This document shows, one piece after another, positions 1-12,821 of a stretch of 64,000 bases of DNA (positions are counted from its first letter, which is position 1; each line of letters starts with the position of its first letter). Source of the DNA: Pleurostoma richardsiae (taxonomy: Eukaryota > Ascomycota > Sordariomycetes > Calosphaeriales > Pleurostomataceae); contig JANBVO010000013.1 of NCBI GenBank assembly GCA_030052745.1, positions 372,001 through 436,000 of the forward strand. Reading direction: 5' to 3'. The position numbers and the translations under genes were made by a program. Under the pieces are notes generated by a model, which was not told where the DNA came from, ran no database searches, and saw nothing but the letters and a program-made list of their open reading frames with translations.

Positions 1-380
1 GCTTTGGGGACGCCACGCGTAAATCAAGGTTCATGCAGCTCGAGATGAAGCAGATTGCGACTACAGGTGCAAATAATTATGGGTCGCTTAGCCACAATCG
101 GAAGGGCGCTAGTACGGGAAGGGCCGGGCTTACCGTTGGAAAAGGGGGCTTGACTTCCTGTGTGATTTAATTGATTGTGGCTTGACGACACACGTCGCGT
201 CGAGCATGTGGACGCGCATCGACCTCAGTCATCGACCGTGTGAGCTCTACTGCGCTTAACAGCCTGCGGTTACACCTGAGAATGTGCTCCTCTGAGTAAT
301 CTCTTCTTCTTTCGTGAGATTTTATCATAGATACTAGACAGGAAGGGAAAGCTCATGGGTGAGCAAGGCGGCCGCCCTGA
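1..380. other. Upstream region of the GCP5 gene
   Basis: No gene is seen here. It should hold the promoter and 5' leader of the gamma-tubulin complex gene that starts at 381. The only structure I can point to is an upstream ATG at 355, listed separately. Confidence 0.6.
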
Positions 381-426
381 ATGGCGTACCTTGCGACTCT
401 CGGCGCTCTCACGGATGAGCTGGTGA
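355..426 (+). promoter_or_regulatory. Upstream ORF overlapping the GCP5 start
   Basis: An ATG at 355 opens a 23-codon frame ending in TGA at 424-426. It overlaps the proposed GCP5 start codon (381) in a different frame. If the transcript starts upstream of 355, ribosomes must leak past this ATG, which would lower GCP5 output. The transcript start is unknown, so this is only a candidate regulatory uORF. Confidence 0.35.
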
Positions 427-3175
427 CCGTCATCACATCGACGACTGCAACTGTAAGTCTCATGACGGAGAAGATGTCTCTCCCCGTCTTCTCGCACTGA
501 CTCATCAGTAGTCCAATCCCCAAAATTTCAATTTATATCGAGAGTCAGCGTTGCGAAGCCTGCGACATCACAGCTTCCTGCGCACCAACCAGTTCGTGGT
601 TGAGGATCAGCTAAAAGGGCTTGAAGAGAGATTCTCCGTTGTTGGCCGAGATGGCCTCTCCAACGCGCTCAGGACACGGCTCGAGGCTCTGTCGGCACAT
701 TCGACGAAGTGGACCCCGGACATATTGCATTTTCTCCTCGAACTGTCTGATCAGCCTGCGCAAAATTCCAAGTTGAGTGATTTGGACCTGCTGCGTGAAC
801 CAGAGGAAGATCCCACCCCTTCTTTGAGGTGGGAAGACATTGCGAAAGAAGATGGATGGGCGGACGACCGCGGTCTGTGGAAAGATATCAACTACACTGA
901 TAGCTCTGAGGACGAGGCCTATGGGGACGCTCTTTCCGAGGATGCATCTTCAGACACGGAGAGCACCGCTCTCTCAAGCGAGGAGACGCAGCACCGGATA
1001 ACAGCGGACCGTCTGGTCGTGATCGAGGAGGAGCAACTGCCGCTACTCGAGCAAGTCAGGAAGGGTCAGCAGTGGAGGTGTACTGAACCACCAAAGGACC
1101 CCAATGGACGACAGCTCAAGATCCCCATCCCCGAAGCGCAGATTCTCCGTGAGGTCTTATTTATGCTTAATGGAGTGTCGTCCGATTTGTTTGGGCCTGA
1201 CTGCTCCCCCGTCCCGAAATATCAGTTGGCGAATGTGTCTTGGGACGCGTACAGGGCCTTGATAAACTCGTTTGCGGAATATGGACGTATCCTTCTGCCG
1301 CTCCGTTCGTTTGCGCACAGCAAACAGCAGGTTCCACTAATGCAGGTCTTTCAAGACTGCGTTGGCCGAAGCCTCCAGGACATTGATCGACAGATCGCGA
1401 CGATCCAGGAACGCTTTGTCGCCATCAAAGAAGATGCTATTGTTAGCTTGGTTGCGGTATTGGAAGAGCTGCGGCCGACGGTCACAGTCCTGGACGCTCT
1501 GTCAGGCATCATCTGCAGACTGAAGGAACAGCGATATGCCCATGCGTTTCGATACCTGGAGCTCCTTTTCGACGAGACATGCATGGCTCAACTGAGAGGG
1601 GAAGACTCGACGTACAGATTCCTGGGCAGGATCTTTTTCGAGTGCTTCCAAGTCTATGTCAGGCTGATCCGTCTCTGGATGGAAGAGGGGCAGCTGATGG
1701 CCGGAGACAAGACGTTCTTTGTATCTGACTCCGCCACTGCAGTGCCCTTGAATCAGGTCTGGCAGAAACAGTTCAAACTGCGGCGCACGCAGGATGGTGT
1801 CTTGCACGCACCGAAGTTCCTGCAGCCAGCCGTTCGGAGAATCTTCAATACTGGGAAGAGCATCGTCGTACTAAAGCACCTCGGCCGCTACCAGAGCGTC
1901 AAGGAACAGTGGGCGTCCTCCGGCGGCAGAGACTCAAGCGGGATCTTCCAGGATGAACCACGACTGGAGTTTGACGCCGTCTGCACACCAGACACAGACT
2001 TTGCACCCTTTTCCGAGCTCTTCAACAGCGTATTTGATCTGTGGATTAGAAGCAAATACCATACCACGTCCGCGGCGCTACAAAAGATCCTGTTCGACTC
2101 TTGTGGTCTCTATTCCAGCCTTGACGCGCTTCAGAATATATACTTCATGTCTGATGGCTCGGTCTCCGAATCCTTTGCCTCGGGGGTCTTTAGCAATCTA
2201 GATGCCCTGAATCCAACTTGGCGTGATCGCTTCACCCTGACGGAGTTTGCTCAGGAGGCGTGGGCATCCCGTGTAGACTCCTACCGGATATCAGCAACTG
2301 CGGAGGCGCAGGGTCTCCAAGACAATCCCGTCAGTCTGCGGCGATCAGTCAAAAGGGGTCTGCCGTCCATTAAGGTGCATTACCGACTCGCCTGGCCGGT
2401 CCAGGTAATTCTCGTCAAGGAGAGCATCACCGGATACCAGGCCGTCTTCACCTTGCTCCTGCAGCTCCGCCGAGCCACGTCGGTCCTCAACGAGCACCGC
2501 CCGCTGGGCGCCAGGCTGCCCAGTGCTGGCGACGCGGACGACGAGGCCGTCTACTACAACGTGCGCATGAGGCTGCTGTGGTTCTGCAACGCTGTCCACA
2601 CGTACCTGGCGACGCTCGTCCTCGCGCCCAACGTGTCCGCGGTGCGCGAGCGCCTCCGCGAGGCCGACGACGTGGACGCCATGATAGAGGTGCACTCCGG
2701 CTTCGTCAAGAGAGTCGTTGATGAGGCGTGCCTGGGCAGGAAGCTCGATCCCATCCGCGACTGCATCCTTGACGTCTTCGACTTGGCGATCAGGCTCGAG
2801 GACGCCCGGGCCGCCGAGGTTGCAAGAGGCACGCAGGACCTGCAGGAGATCTCGCGGCTGGAGAACGTGTCCTCGCCGCTGAAGACGCCGCGACGAGCCG
2901 CCTCGGGTAGGAGAGACTTGTACGTCAGCCCGAGGGAGAAGGAAGAGGAAGAGACATCGACCATGCTCGGCGCGGCGAAGAGGATGTCTCTTGGGGGGGA
3001 CTTGGAGCAGGACTACGGGGAAGTGCTAAGGCATATCCGATCAGACTTCGACAGACACCTGCGCTTCATCACGGGTGGCCTGAGAGGCGTGGCGCGGGCG
3101 AGTAGTGACGCCGCGTCCGGGAAGTGGGATATTCTTGCGGAGATGCTGGAGATGGGCATCGTAGGTCAGCGGTAG
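381..3175 (+). CDS. Gamma-tubulin complex component 5 (GCP5/Mod21-like)
   Basis: A non-core subunit of the gamma-tubulin ring complex, which nucleates microtubules at spindle pole bodies and cytoplasmic organising centres. Two exons are proposed, 381-452 and 512-3175, with a 59-bp intron (GTAAGT..TAG, CTGAC branch), giving 911 residues. The long frame has no ATG at its 5' end; splicing the 24-codon first exon supplies one and keeps frame. The N-terminal part (about residues 1-200) has the helix-rich look of GCP5/Mod21 and an acidic stretch with two W-x-D-I motifs near residues 130-150. The Spc97/Spc98 (GRIP) region begins near residue 230 at IPEAQILREVLFMLNG and runs to the C-terminus. A low-complexity Lys/Glu loop lies near residue 800. 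Family membership is firm; GCP5 rather than GCP4 or GCP6 is inferred from the N-terminus. It converges on the transcription-factor gene downstream. Confidence 0.85.
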
Positions 3176-3969
3176 CAAGAACATCGGATGACTCCTCATC
3201 ATACTTGACTCTCTTCCCTGTTACCCTTGAACCTGTCGTTGTCGATTGGTCTTGCACGCGACGCAGCGCTGCCAAGATCTGATAAGCATTGAACGGAAAA
3301 GCGTTCCACACTACTCACGGTTGTCACAGGACTCAGGAACTGGTTATTGCTCCGACATATCATCGGCCGGGCGCAATTGGGAGGGTGTCCCCTGATGGCC
3401 AATCTACGAAGGATTTCACACATGTCAGTGATAGCACGGCAAGGTCCAGGACAGCAGCATCTGCAACAAGATCTTCGTTTTCGTCCATGAGAACAAAAGG
3501 CTCTAGTGAGTGGTCTCGAGAACATCAGCCAGGACACAAGCAGTCCCCACTGCCCCTTATCCCACCGCTTCTGCACTCCCGTCGCGTAGACGTCCACTCT
3601 CGAGTAATGTACAGGGTATTGTTCCATGATAAACAATAAAAAAGGGGATGTATCATCCTGATCTGTCGCGCGCGCGCGTTGCTGCTCTCTCTCTTTCCCC
3701 TCTCGATCCACCCTAATGTTTCTTTGTCTGCGGCCGTTGCAATCGTTTCATCAGTGTCGTGTGATGCCTCGCTCTTTTCTCTTTGTGAAAGGACAAAGCT
3801 TTGCCGTACCAAAACGCCCATACAATGCAGGAATCCCTATGTTTGCTTCGAGATACAAGAAGGAAGCCAAAAAAGACATGCTAAAAAGGCAAAAGAAGAA
3901 CGAGAACGGTAACGAAGTGTCAAATGTGAAATGTAGCAAGGAGATGTTGAAGTGGTGACGGAGTCATCA
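3176..3969. other. Convergent 3' intergenic region
   Basis: About 0.8 kb between two converging stop codons, presumably both 3' UTRs. It holds pyrimidine-rich and purine-rich stretches and a CG-alternating tract near 3668. Open frames here are short or have no protein-like composition, and I support no gene. Confidence 0.6.
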
Positions 3970-6900
3970 TCAGGTGTGGGACGGCCCAGCAACAGTCGGT
4001 GCAGTGCTGCCACCGCGGCCGTCGTGGTGGTAAACGCGGTCCATCTTCCTCGGAAGCCGCGCCTCGAGCGGCTCAAGCATCTCCCACCGCGTGCCCACAG
4101 GCTGCTTCTCCTCCTTGTTGTCGTTGTCGTCTTGATCGGCGGCGAGAATTCGAACTCCCGGCACGGCGCTGCCGCCCGTCTCAGTCCGTTCGTGGACGGC
4201 TCTCAGTGTCGCCATGCGGCGGTTCACGATCAGCCTCTGCGTCTTGGCGTCCTCCCACGCGCTGCCCAGCATGTCTAGGACCGTCGCGGCGGCGCCCAGC
4301 TTCTCGAGCAGAGCTGGGATCTCCGCGACCACGCCTTCCGCGGTCAGCACGTCGACGACCTCGGTCAGGACAGAGATCGTGAACGGCGACGGCAGCGCAT
4401 TCGACCCTAGCAGTCCCCGCTCTATGCTGCAAATGATGTCCAGCAGTTCCCACGCGTGTTCAGTTGCCACCTGGCCCAGGTGCCTGTTCGAAATCTCCTG
4501 CAGAGACTGAGCATGCACATGGCGGTGTACCTTCACCATCGTCGCGTGGTATACCATGTGCATCGTCAGGAGGGAGCTCCTGTCCTCGCGCGGAACTGCC
4601 TCGATATTCGCGTTCGATAAGACGAGATGCTCTGGGAGGGCTGAGCTCCAGGCCGCCAGCCGCGGGGTGGCTTTGTCGCGGATATCGGATAGCTCCCTGT
4701 CCAGGGTCGGTATTTGGTCCCGATGAGCCGCCCTGTAGAATGCCGTCATCACATCCCCCCAGATCTCGACGATCCTCACCAGCCAACTCATAATCGCCAT
4801 CTCCTCACATAGGGATTTGGGTAAAGAGGCGTGCGGCCGGAAAAGGGTCATCTCGGCATCTGTTTGATCTTCAAGGAGCCGGGTCTCCGCCGGCAGACGC
4901 AGGAAGACATCTTCGGGGTTGAGGATAGTCGCACGCGTGGGGAACAACCCGCTCAGCCTCTCGAGAATGAAGCACGCCCAGAACGTCCTCCGTCTGCACT
5001 CCGCGTAGCCCGCCCTAGTAAGACCAAACGGGAAGTCTGCCATCGCCGCGTCCTGCGCCTCCTCCATCTCCAGGTTGAACTGGAGATAACTCGCCGCCGC
5101 GATCGCCGCGCTGGACATGTCGTCGGCCTCGCTCGGCCGCGCCAGGGAGAGGTAGTAGAGCGAGAGGACGATGCGCGCCTGGACCAGCTGCAGCGACGGG
5201 CCCTCGACGTGCTCGGTGGCGTACCGGGCCACCTGGGCGTACTCGGAGGCGATGCCCGCGGGCCCGCCGGAGAGGGCGACGCCCAGCGCGAGGGCGCTAT
5301 ACACGAGCATCAGGTCTTCTGGGGATTTACTGCTGTGAGCGGGGGCACTCTGCAAGAGCCAGGCCGCGAAGGCCTTCTCGGGGAGGAAGCGGAGGGCCGT
5401 GGAGTCGAGGTGCACGAAGAAGGAGGATGTGGTGCTGGTGACGGACTGAGGGTCGGACACATACGGATCTGTTTGCCAAGCTCGGCACAAGACGTCCTCG
5501 TGTATGCGAGGAAGCTCCGGCGGCGGCGGCTGCTGCCACGGCAGGCCAGCCCGCGCCGCCTTGTCGGGGATCGGCGGCGGCAGAGGGTTTCGCGGCTGCT
5601 GGGCCACCATCGGCGGGGGGTACTGCTGCTCGTAACCAATCCTCATGCGCTTCGGCGGCGGCAGAGCCGGGATGGGACTTGGGGCCCGCATCGTCGTTCG
5701 CGGCGAGACGGACGCGCTCGAGTGGCTGCTGGGCCGGGGCCGCTCAAACGGAGTGTGGCCGTGGCCGGATCCCGACCGCTGCGGAGATTCCTCGCGGTCA
5801 ACCGGCGGACTGGAAGGCGAAGTGTTGTGGCCTCCGCGAGGGCTGATTTTACCCGTGTCTTGTCAGTCATGAGCTTCGGCATCGCCAGGGGGCCAACAAA
5901 AAAGGCACAAAGCCAACTCACGCGTTCTTGAACTTGCACACCCGCCCAAACTTCTCGCACTGGACGCACCGCGGGTAGTCAGGGTCGCACTTGATCTTCT
6001 TCTCCCGGCAAGTAACACACGCAATCGCCAGTCTCTTCCTCGGCTTCCCTGCCTTGGTGACTCCCCAGTGCGCATTGACCGCCTCCCCGTCAATGACGGT
6101 CTTGCAGTGACTTCCGTCGTCGTAGAAATAGCACATGCCCTCCCCTGGGACCTCCGCCGCCCGCACAAACCGCGGCAGGAAGTGAGTGCCGGTCCAGATC
6201 TTCGGACCGAGGCCATCCTTGGTCGGAATGGTCTCAGCACTCGCCGCGCTGGGCGAGGTCTGCACCAGATTCTGAGAGCTAGATGCGAGTGGTCGCTGGT
6301 CCCTGTAGTCCAGATGCGCCCCTTCAAGGTCGCGCTTCTGGCCCGCAAGCGGGGGCAGGTACCGGTCCTGCGGGGACTTGAACAGCCTTGGCTCTCTGCC
6401 GCCGAACGAATACTCGTTCCGACTGGCATCCTGGTGAATCGACCATTTGCTGCTCGAACCGTAGTCAGATCGTGAGTCAGGTCGGTTTGGGTCCGAGTCC
6501 CGCGGCCGTGGAGATAGTGGTCCGGGAAATGGCGCGCGGTTCAGGGGCTGGTAGGCCGACCGGTCGTCAAGCCTCGGTTCGTAAACACTCCGCGGCTGAG
6601 AATAGGATGATGGCGTGGTAGAAGGGAAGTACGAGGAGGACGACGTCGAGCGCTCGAGGTTGTTCCCCGAGCCATGAGGGCGATCCAGTGGAGACGTTGC
6701 CGCGTAGGGACCGGGATGCTCCGAGATGGGCGAGTGTGCCGGCCGTACTGGAGGCGGCGGCCCGAACAAACTGCTCAGGGACGGTAGCTGCTGACGAGGA
6801 GCGGCCTGGCTAACGTCTCTGCGCGTTTGCGTCTCGTCCGCGCTCTTCCCGGACGACATGTCGGGGTTGCTCTGCTGGTCATAGTTGGACATAGGTGGAG

Positions 6901-7042
6901 AGATGGGCGCTACTGGGTTCCACGAGCTGTGATCCTCAGGTGGCCGGGAGGAGTATGAGGAGGAACTGGGGCTGACCAGTTCAGGCGGGGTATCAGGAGC
7001 GGGTAGTCGGTACTGAGGCTCGAGGCAAGATAAAACCCCCAT
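3970..7042 (-). CDS. Zn2Cys6 fungal-specific transcription factor
   Basis: A DNA-binding regulator of the Gal4 class, expected in the nucleus. Exons are 7042-5922 and 5842-3970, with a 79-bp intron (GTGAGT..CAG, CTGAC branch), giving 997 residues. Residues 1-300 are Ser/Pro-rich and probably disordered. The binuclear cluster is internal: Cys342, 345, 352, 359, 362 and 369 with spacing C-x2-C-x6-C-x6-C-x2-C-x6-C, preceded by the basic stretch KAGKPRKRLAIA. A second Pro/Ser-rich linker follows, then the fungal transcription-factor middle domain (about 500-660) with the typical RRRTFWACFILERLSG. The intron falls directly after the cluster. The start is the ATG at 7042; no better upstream ATG was found. 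The target genes are not identifiable. The neighbouring upstream tract is unusually long (13 kb), which is common for developmental regulators, but I have no direct evidence of a role. Confidence 0.88.
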
Positions 7043-8952
7043 TGAGAGCGGTGATGGTCGACGAGGCCAGTGACATAACCAAGAGTTGGGTTTGGAAAGT
7101 TTCCTGCTGCTGCGTCCTGGCCGGTGTCGAGCACAGAAACCAGGCGGCGACTGGCTGACAGATATACGCTGGACAGAGCTCTCCAGGCAGCGCGGCGGTT
7201 GGTATACAGTAGCGACCTCTACGGAACCACCATGACAACAAGACCGGATCTATGGCGACGGTTCGAGTTCCGGATAATTGAGCTTCTAAAACTGGCTGAG
7301 TCGGGCTCTGCCTAGTCAGTTGGGATCGAGCATACACGGTAGCGGGATCCGGGTCCTCGTCTCGGTGATGCGGACCAACAGTCGTCGGGCGTCGAGTAGG
7401 AGCAGACGGAAAGGAGGGTAAGAGGTCGAGCAGATGTGGCTGAGAGGGCAAGGAGCGGTTATTGTATCTTGGTGTATCCGTACGGGATCACCCCCTCGGC
7501 CGCTCTTGGCTCAAGGTTCAGTGAGATACACCGAGAGAGCCTAGAGGGACTAGGACGGCTCTGGGAAGATGGCCAGATGGCACACGATTGGGCTAGGCGG
7601 CGGCTGGGGCCATGTACCGAAGATGGAATGGGCCCCGATGGAAGGGATATCCGGCGGGTGAGCGAGCGGGAGTGTGTGTGTACTGATTAGGTGTATGCCA
7701 GTAACTCGGCATGTACTCGAGTCGGGTTACTCGAGGAAGTACAACTTCCACCAGGGGCAGGCAGGCGTGTACCTCGCTCAGCATGCAGAAGAGGGTCTCC
7801 TCCCACACGTGCGGTGATTATGCTGTGTTCAAGGATGGACCGGCTGGTCGTTCCCAGGTTGGTGGCTGTCGGCAGCGCGGCATGCCACACGTCCTTCTGT
7901 ACTTGGCAACGCTAGACGGCCGTACACTATTACTACCGTCGTATGCGGTTCCCCTCAGGGCGCCTTGCTGTCATGAAGGCAACCTCTTTCTCTGATGACA
8001 GAGCTAGCCCACTAGGGAGGAGACTTGAAGGCTTAGACCGGGTAGTGCCCCATGCTGGACTGGCATCCCTGCTTAATGGATGGATGTGTCGCCCTGGAAG
8101 GAGGGGGGTGTGATATTGCCAGAGGGGCGTAGCCGCAAGAGGAAGAGCGGCCTAGGGCGAGGACGTAGATGTCACGATAGTGGCCCGGAATGGGAGATGC
8201 GTGCAGTGTCAGGGGTTGGGGAGGGCATTCAACTGGCCAGGGGCCAACGTCAAGGGTCCGCAATGGGGGAGGCGGCGGCGGAGGGTATTGTAAGGATATG
8301 GTAAGACCAACTAGGGGAGCCCACTGGACGGGCGTGCTTCGTACATGAACGGGTACGAGGCGCGTGTGTGAGATTCAAGGCTTGATAGAGACAGGAAGGT
8401 AGGTACGTAACGAAGGATGAGAGCTGCAGCGCGGCCAAGCGACGGTTGGGACGCCGGCTCGGCAGAACAAAGAGGCTCCTCTAGGAGAACGGGGACTCGT
8501 TCGTCTGGTTTGTCGAGCTATCCCCAAATCCCCCATTCCACCCCCATCTTACACTGGCTCGGCCACTCTTTACGGCTCCGCCGGCCGTAGGCTGCTAAAG
8601 ACAAGATCATGCCAACGACCAGCACCCTCGACCGCTACGCGGGGGCGACCACGCTTGCACTAGAGTAGTGTAGGTGCAGACCGGGAGTGACTCCACAGCC
8701 TAGCGACTGTACGAGCGGAGGAGGTACTTGTGCGCAGGAAGAGATGACCGCGACCGGCACGTCAGAAGCGTCTTTCCGTACTTCCATGACGACAGCAGGG
8801 GTGGAAGACAGAATGATGGGCGTTGCGGGCTTCTCGCGGACTACTGCCTCTTTTCGCTTTTTGCGAGCAGTCAACTCCTCCAATCTGCCCGGTTCGTACT
8901 AGCGGGCAAGGGTGAGCTGAGCGACGGTGGCATTTGAAAAACGTGATCCTTA

Positions 8953-8964
8953 GGGGGGGCCCCC
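8953..8964. repeat. G7C5 self-complementary run
   Basis: Seven G followed by five C, flanked by A and T so that an inverted repeat about 6 bp per arm forms. It could make a very stable short hairpin in RNA or pause polymerase. No function is claimed. Confidence 0.7.
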
Positions 8965-9078
8965 TGGCTTGACCTGCATCGAAGCTGAAGAATCGGGCAA
9001 AGCCTTCTCGCGGCGGGACCCGACTTCCGAACCCGCATTGACCATGGGCACAGGGGTCGCCCCTACAAGGGAACCGAA

Positions 9079-9098
9079 GAAAAAAAAAAGAAAAAGGC
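9079..9098 (+). repeat. A-rich low-complexity run
   Basis: A run of about ten A, a G and five more A, with no coding context. Simple sequence. Confidence 0.6.
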
Positions 9099-9607
9099 AG
9101 GTCGTTGTTGTAACCCGTACCTTAATTTCTCCCCTGGTTCGTTTAGCACGATGTTGGATCTCGGTCTGCCGCCTCTATCCGCAGGCTCTGTTCAGATGAA
9201 GGAGCGAGGTTGAGCCCCGGAGGGCCCGCCCTGGAGCGTCTGGACCTTCGCCTGTGGACAGACTCCGGCGGGCCGAGAGCAGCAAATTCCGGGTCTGATC
9301 CTTTTGTCGACGGCTCTCGAGCCACGCCGGAGATAAGCACGGGGGTACTCAGACACGCGAGACCCTCTTGGGTCCTTGATCTCTCAGATCTGACCAAGCT
9401 GCCAAGGTACACACAGATCCTGCGTTCTCCCTCTTCCCTCCATCTCCTCCACCTCCTCCCTCCCTGGTGGGGGGATAACATCATTCTCTTCCATTAGGCG
9501 ACCTCTAGCGCGCACGCGGCGTGCTGTTGGTTTCGGTAGCTGATGCGTCGAGAAAGGCGCCAGAAAGAGGGGCCGAGTGAGGAGAAAAGTAACAGCCAGC
9601 AGTAGCG

Positions 9608-9648
9608 GCAACAACAATAACAACAATAGCACCAACAGCACCAGCAGG
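9608..9648 (+). repeat. Imperfect CAA/CAG trinucleotide repeat
   Basis: Tandem AAC/ACA/AGC-type triplets with interruptions. A microsatellite in non-coding DNA; on either strand it gives only short Asn/Ser/Thr or Leu-rich chance frames. Confidence 0.75.
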
Positions 9649-10848
9649 GAGGAGTGCAGCAACTCGGAGGCTTCTTGCGTCCAGTGTGTCCCATCCGGAG
9701 GACGCGTACCATGGTACCGTCGCTTTACCGGCCCAGATCTGGTGCTGCCATGCCCATCACCATCCGCAGCGGCCTATCCGTTAGCTCCCTAGTGCAGAGC
9801 GGGCAGCGCATGGCACGGGGAGGAGGAGGGGGGGCTGAGGTGGGAGCGAGCCATGCAATAGCAGAAGCTAATAAGGAACGGGCTCGGCATGTCTTCGCTA
9901 GCTCGATCCCAATGCCCTGGGAACAGCGTGAGGTGTCTGGCAGGAGGAAGGTCTTGCGATGCAACCGTACCAGTGACTCGCGAGAGAAAGCCGTGCAGCC
10001 GTGAACTAAGCCCGCGCAGTGGAGGGGAGCCCACGGAGTGTGAACAGGAAGAGGAAGCTCGGCTGAGGTACTCGCTACACAGCCAGTCATGACGCCCTGG
10101 GCCGTCTCCAGTCTGCTCCACCAACTGCCCCTTCCCCATTTCTTTCTCGCTCCGCAGTTGCTGATAGTCTCGTTTAGTTGGTTCCTGATGGGTCTGTTGC
10201 GAGCGACTTGTGCCGCGGCCGCTTCGCCGGCCATCTGGGGTCGGCAGAGCGAGGTCTGCACGTGTAGGAGCGAAGGCATTGGTAACCCGGATGGGGTACG
10301 GGATACAGCCCAAGAGCTTGGAGTACGTACGAAGGGAGTCCTGGCGCCGCCGCCGAGTCGAAGAGGCAACAGGCGAGGGAGCCACCCACACACGCCATGA
10401 TGTCGGTGGTCGTCGTTCTCGCTTGGCTGTCGTCCCCTAATGCATGTGTGTGGTGCGCGCGCCGCGTGTGGGTGTGGTTGTTGGCACTTTTAGTTGCACC
10501 ACCATCACCACCCCAAGCCGCGCTAGCTGATATCCGCTGATATCCCCACGGCTGGAAGTTGTTTAAACGCTCAAATGAAAGGTAACGTTTTCTCGTTCGG
10601 CGCCCGCGTCCCAAGGATCCCGAAGCCCGGCCAACGCCGGCTGGGCCTGGCTGGGCCACCGGCGTCTTCGTGTTGTACGTCCGTCCCAACGAGACGCCAT
10701 CGGCGAGCGCGTGCCACCTCGCGGGAGGGAAGACGCAATTACTCCGTATTCCGTCCTGCGCTGATGTGCCTAGAGAGCTACCTAGCTGTACCGAGGTGTG
10801 CCCTTCCGTGGAGTTCACCCTCCCGTGGCTCCAGCAGGCAGTAGAATC

Positions 10849-10865
10849 CTCTCTCTCTCTCTCTC
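10849..10865 (+). repeat. (CT)8 dinucleotide microsatellite
   Basis: Uninterrupted CT repeat of 17 bases in the gene-poor tract. Confidence 0.85.
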
Positions 10866-12803
10866 ATTTGATTAATATGGGTATATTATTACGGACGCAT
10901 GGCCTGCTCCGTCAGCCAACATCTCTTCTAGGGCTCTCTAGACGAATGACATCCTCCCCCTGTATTCGGGCAGTGAACCAACAGCATTCCCAACGGCATT
11001 CTCGGAGGCTTTTAGCAAATGCATGATCATGACTTTCACGTCGAAAACAACTCGATGCGCCTAGACTCGAAGCGGCGAGGCCTGTATCACGCAGCTGAAT
11101 GACGCCGCCTTCGCATGCGAGGCGACCGGCTCGAAAGTCTTGCGTAGTGTAGATGGCCCCGAAAGTGCCGGCCGGACTCTTTGCGCAAATCTCCTGTTGG
11201 CCCGGCATAGCCCCGTGGCGTTCGCAGTCCTGTTGGTTTGCAACTTTTTGCGTTGTATTTGCATGTAATATGTCCCATATTAGGAGGGCGTTCAGAGGCA
11301 CAGACGTGGCACAGGAAGGTTTTCAGGGGAGTTGATGCTGCAGCGCTCCACTGACCATCTCGTCGATGGCGCCTGTGCCTCGGTCATTGATCGTGCACGC
11401 TTCGCAGCTGAATCCTCCTGTCGTACAGATGCGTGGGCTGGGGATTCACTTTGTCTCAGATTGCCGCTGGGCATAATGATCACCGGCAATTGGCTTCGCC
11501 ACAATACTCTCTCTTCCTGGAGTCGGGGCCAATCTCAACCAGAATCTGCCGTGCGACTGTCATGCCGGCTCGGAGCTTTCTTTCAGAACGAAACGGCCTT
11601 GTGTGATCGTGATTATCGCAATCCTTCGAACGCTATTTGCGCTACAAATACCCGGCCCTGTCTTGGCTCCAAGGTATGACCTCATACTCAGGGGCTTCCA
11701 GGCGGGCGAAAGATTGCCGGCGTTGAGGAGTGGCTTCATCGGCTGTTCGCCCTTCAGTGAGCCCTTCACAGGCGTTCCCGGCTCTCCAAACCACCCCAAT
11801 CCCGGCTTCCATAGCAGGTACCTGTGGGGGAGTTATGCTCGCTGCCACAGCTTTGCGTCCATGCTTGCATGCTTGATGGGGTAAGAGGACGTGAGTCGAT
11901 CTAGAGCCCCATGGCGCAAACTCCAAAAATCCTGTGGACCTAGTATAGTGTATGTACAGTACGCGAGGGCTTGGCTTGTGGCTCCGCACTCCAAAAGTCC
12001 TGCGCATGTCCCCTAGCCGTCACAGGGGGGGACGGAGCCGAGGGAGCCAGTCTGGGATCTACACCGGCGAGAGATCATCCCATCTCTGGCACCAACCCCG
12101 GTGATAACGAGATTGGGCTCAGTCTTGCTCTCCTCGCTATCGCATCTGCAAACTGAAGACTCTGCCCCAAACGAGGGATGGCGTCCCCCCGGGAGAGGCA
12201 TCTCGGCAATGCGACGTTGGAAGATAATTTTGGAAATTATCCAGCTTCGGATATAGGGCAGGGGACCTGGGGGAGGCAGTCTGGGGCTAACCGCGTTCGA
12301 ATGACAGCGCGCCATTTCATCAAATCGAGCGGCCTGCCGTTACCGCGTCGATGTCACAATGTGTGACGGTGGCCGCCTGGCGCTGACCTCTAATAAATTC
12401 ACGGTGCACTCCCAATATCGATGAGACGGCAAGCCTCGACGGGATCGACGTCAACTTGGGTCGTGTGGCTGGCTCGTGCATTCTGGGGTTTAGTATCCTA
12501 GTGTTAGCAACGGGTGAGGCTTCCAAGAAGCACAGCGGAAGCTTCTCATCCTACAGTCACAGAAAACACTCCCTAGGAACCTTTTACTCATAGGACCAGA
12601 GAAAAGGACAGCATTATCTGCGGATGTACCTCTGTAGTCATGACCACTCGATAGCCTAGATAGGTGCCACTGGCTGTGTGGCACGTTGCCATGTCCATGG
12701 ATCCATCCCGACTACGTCGACTCAGGTACTGTACATTCCAGGCTGCACTCTACTGAGACCCGGCCAGACGAGCATGGATCAGCCGTGTCTGGGGAAGTAG
12801 CAT

Positions 12804-12821
12804 GGGGGGGAGGGGGGGGGG
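12804..12821 (+). repeat. G7-A-G10 homopurine run
   Basis: Seven G, one A and ten G in a row. Such a run can fold as a G-quadruplex and is prone to sequencing and replication slippage. No gene is near. Confidence 0.75.

Noticed and set aside
3199-3711. 170-codon minus-strand frame between converging genes
   Set aside because: Cys/Arg-rich chance composition, within presumed 3' UTRs.
4141-4165. Reverse B-box-like GAATTCGAACTCC
   Set aside because: Lies inside the coding exon of the transcription factor and has no A-box or cloverleaf.
9725-10393. 222-codon minus-strand frame and overlapping 200-codon frame
   Set aside because: Two overlapping frames of like length with no protein-like pattern; both are probably chance.
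10174-10818. 214-codon minus-strand frame
   Set aside because: No recognisable features; overlaps other chance frames.
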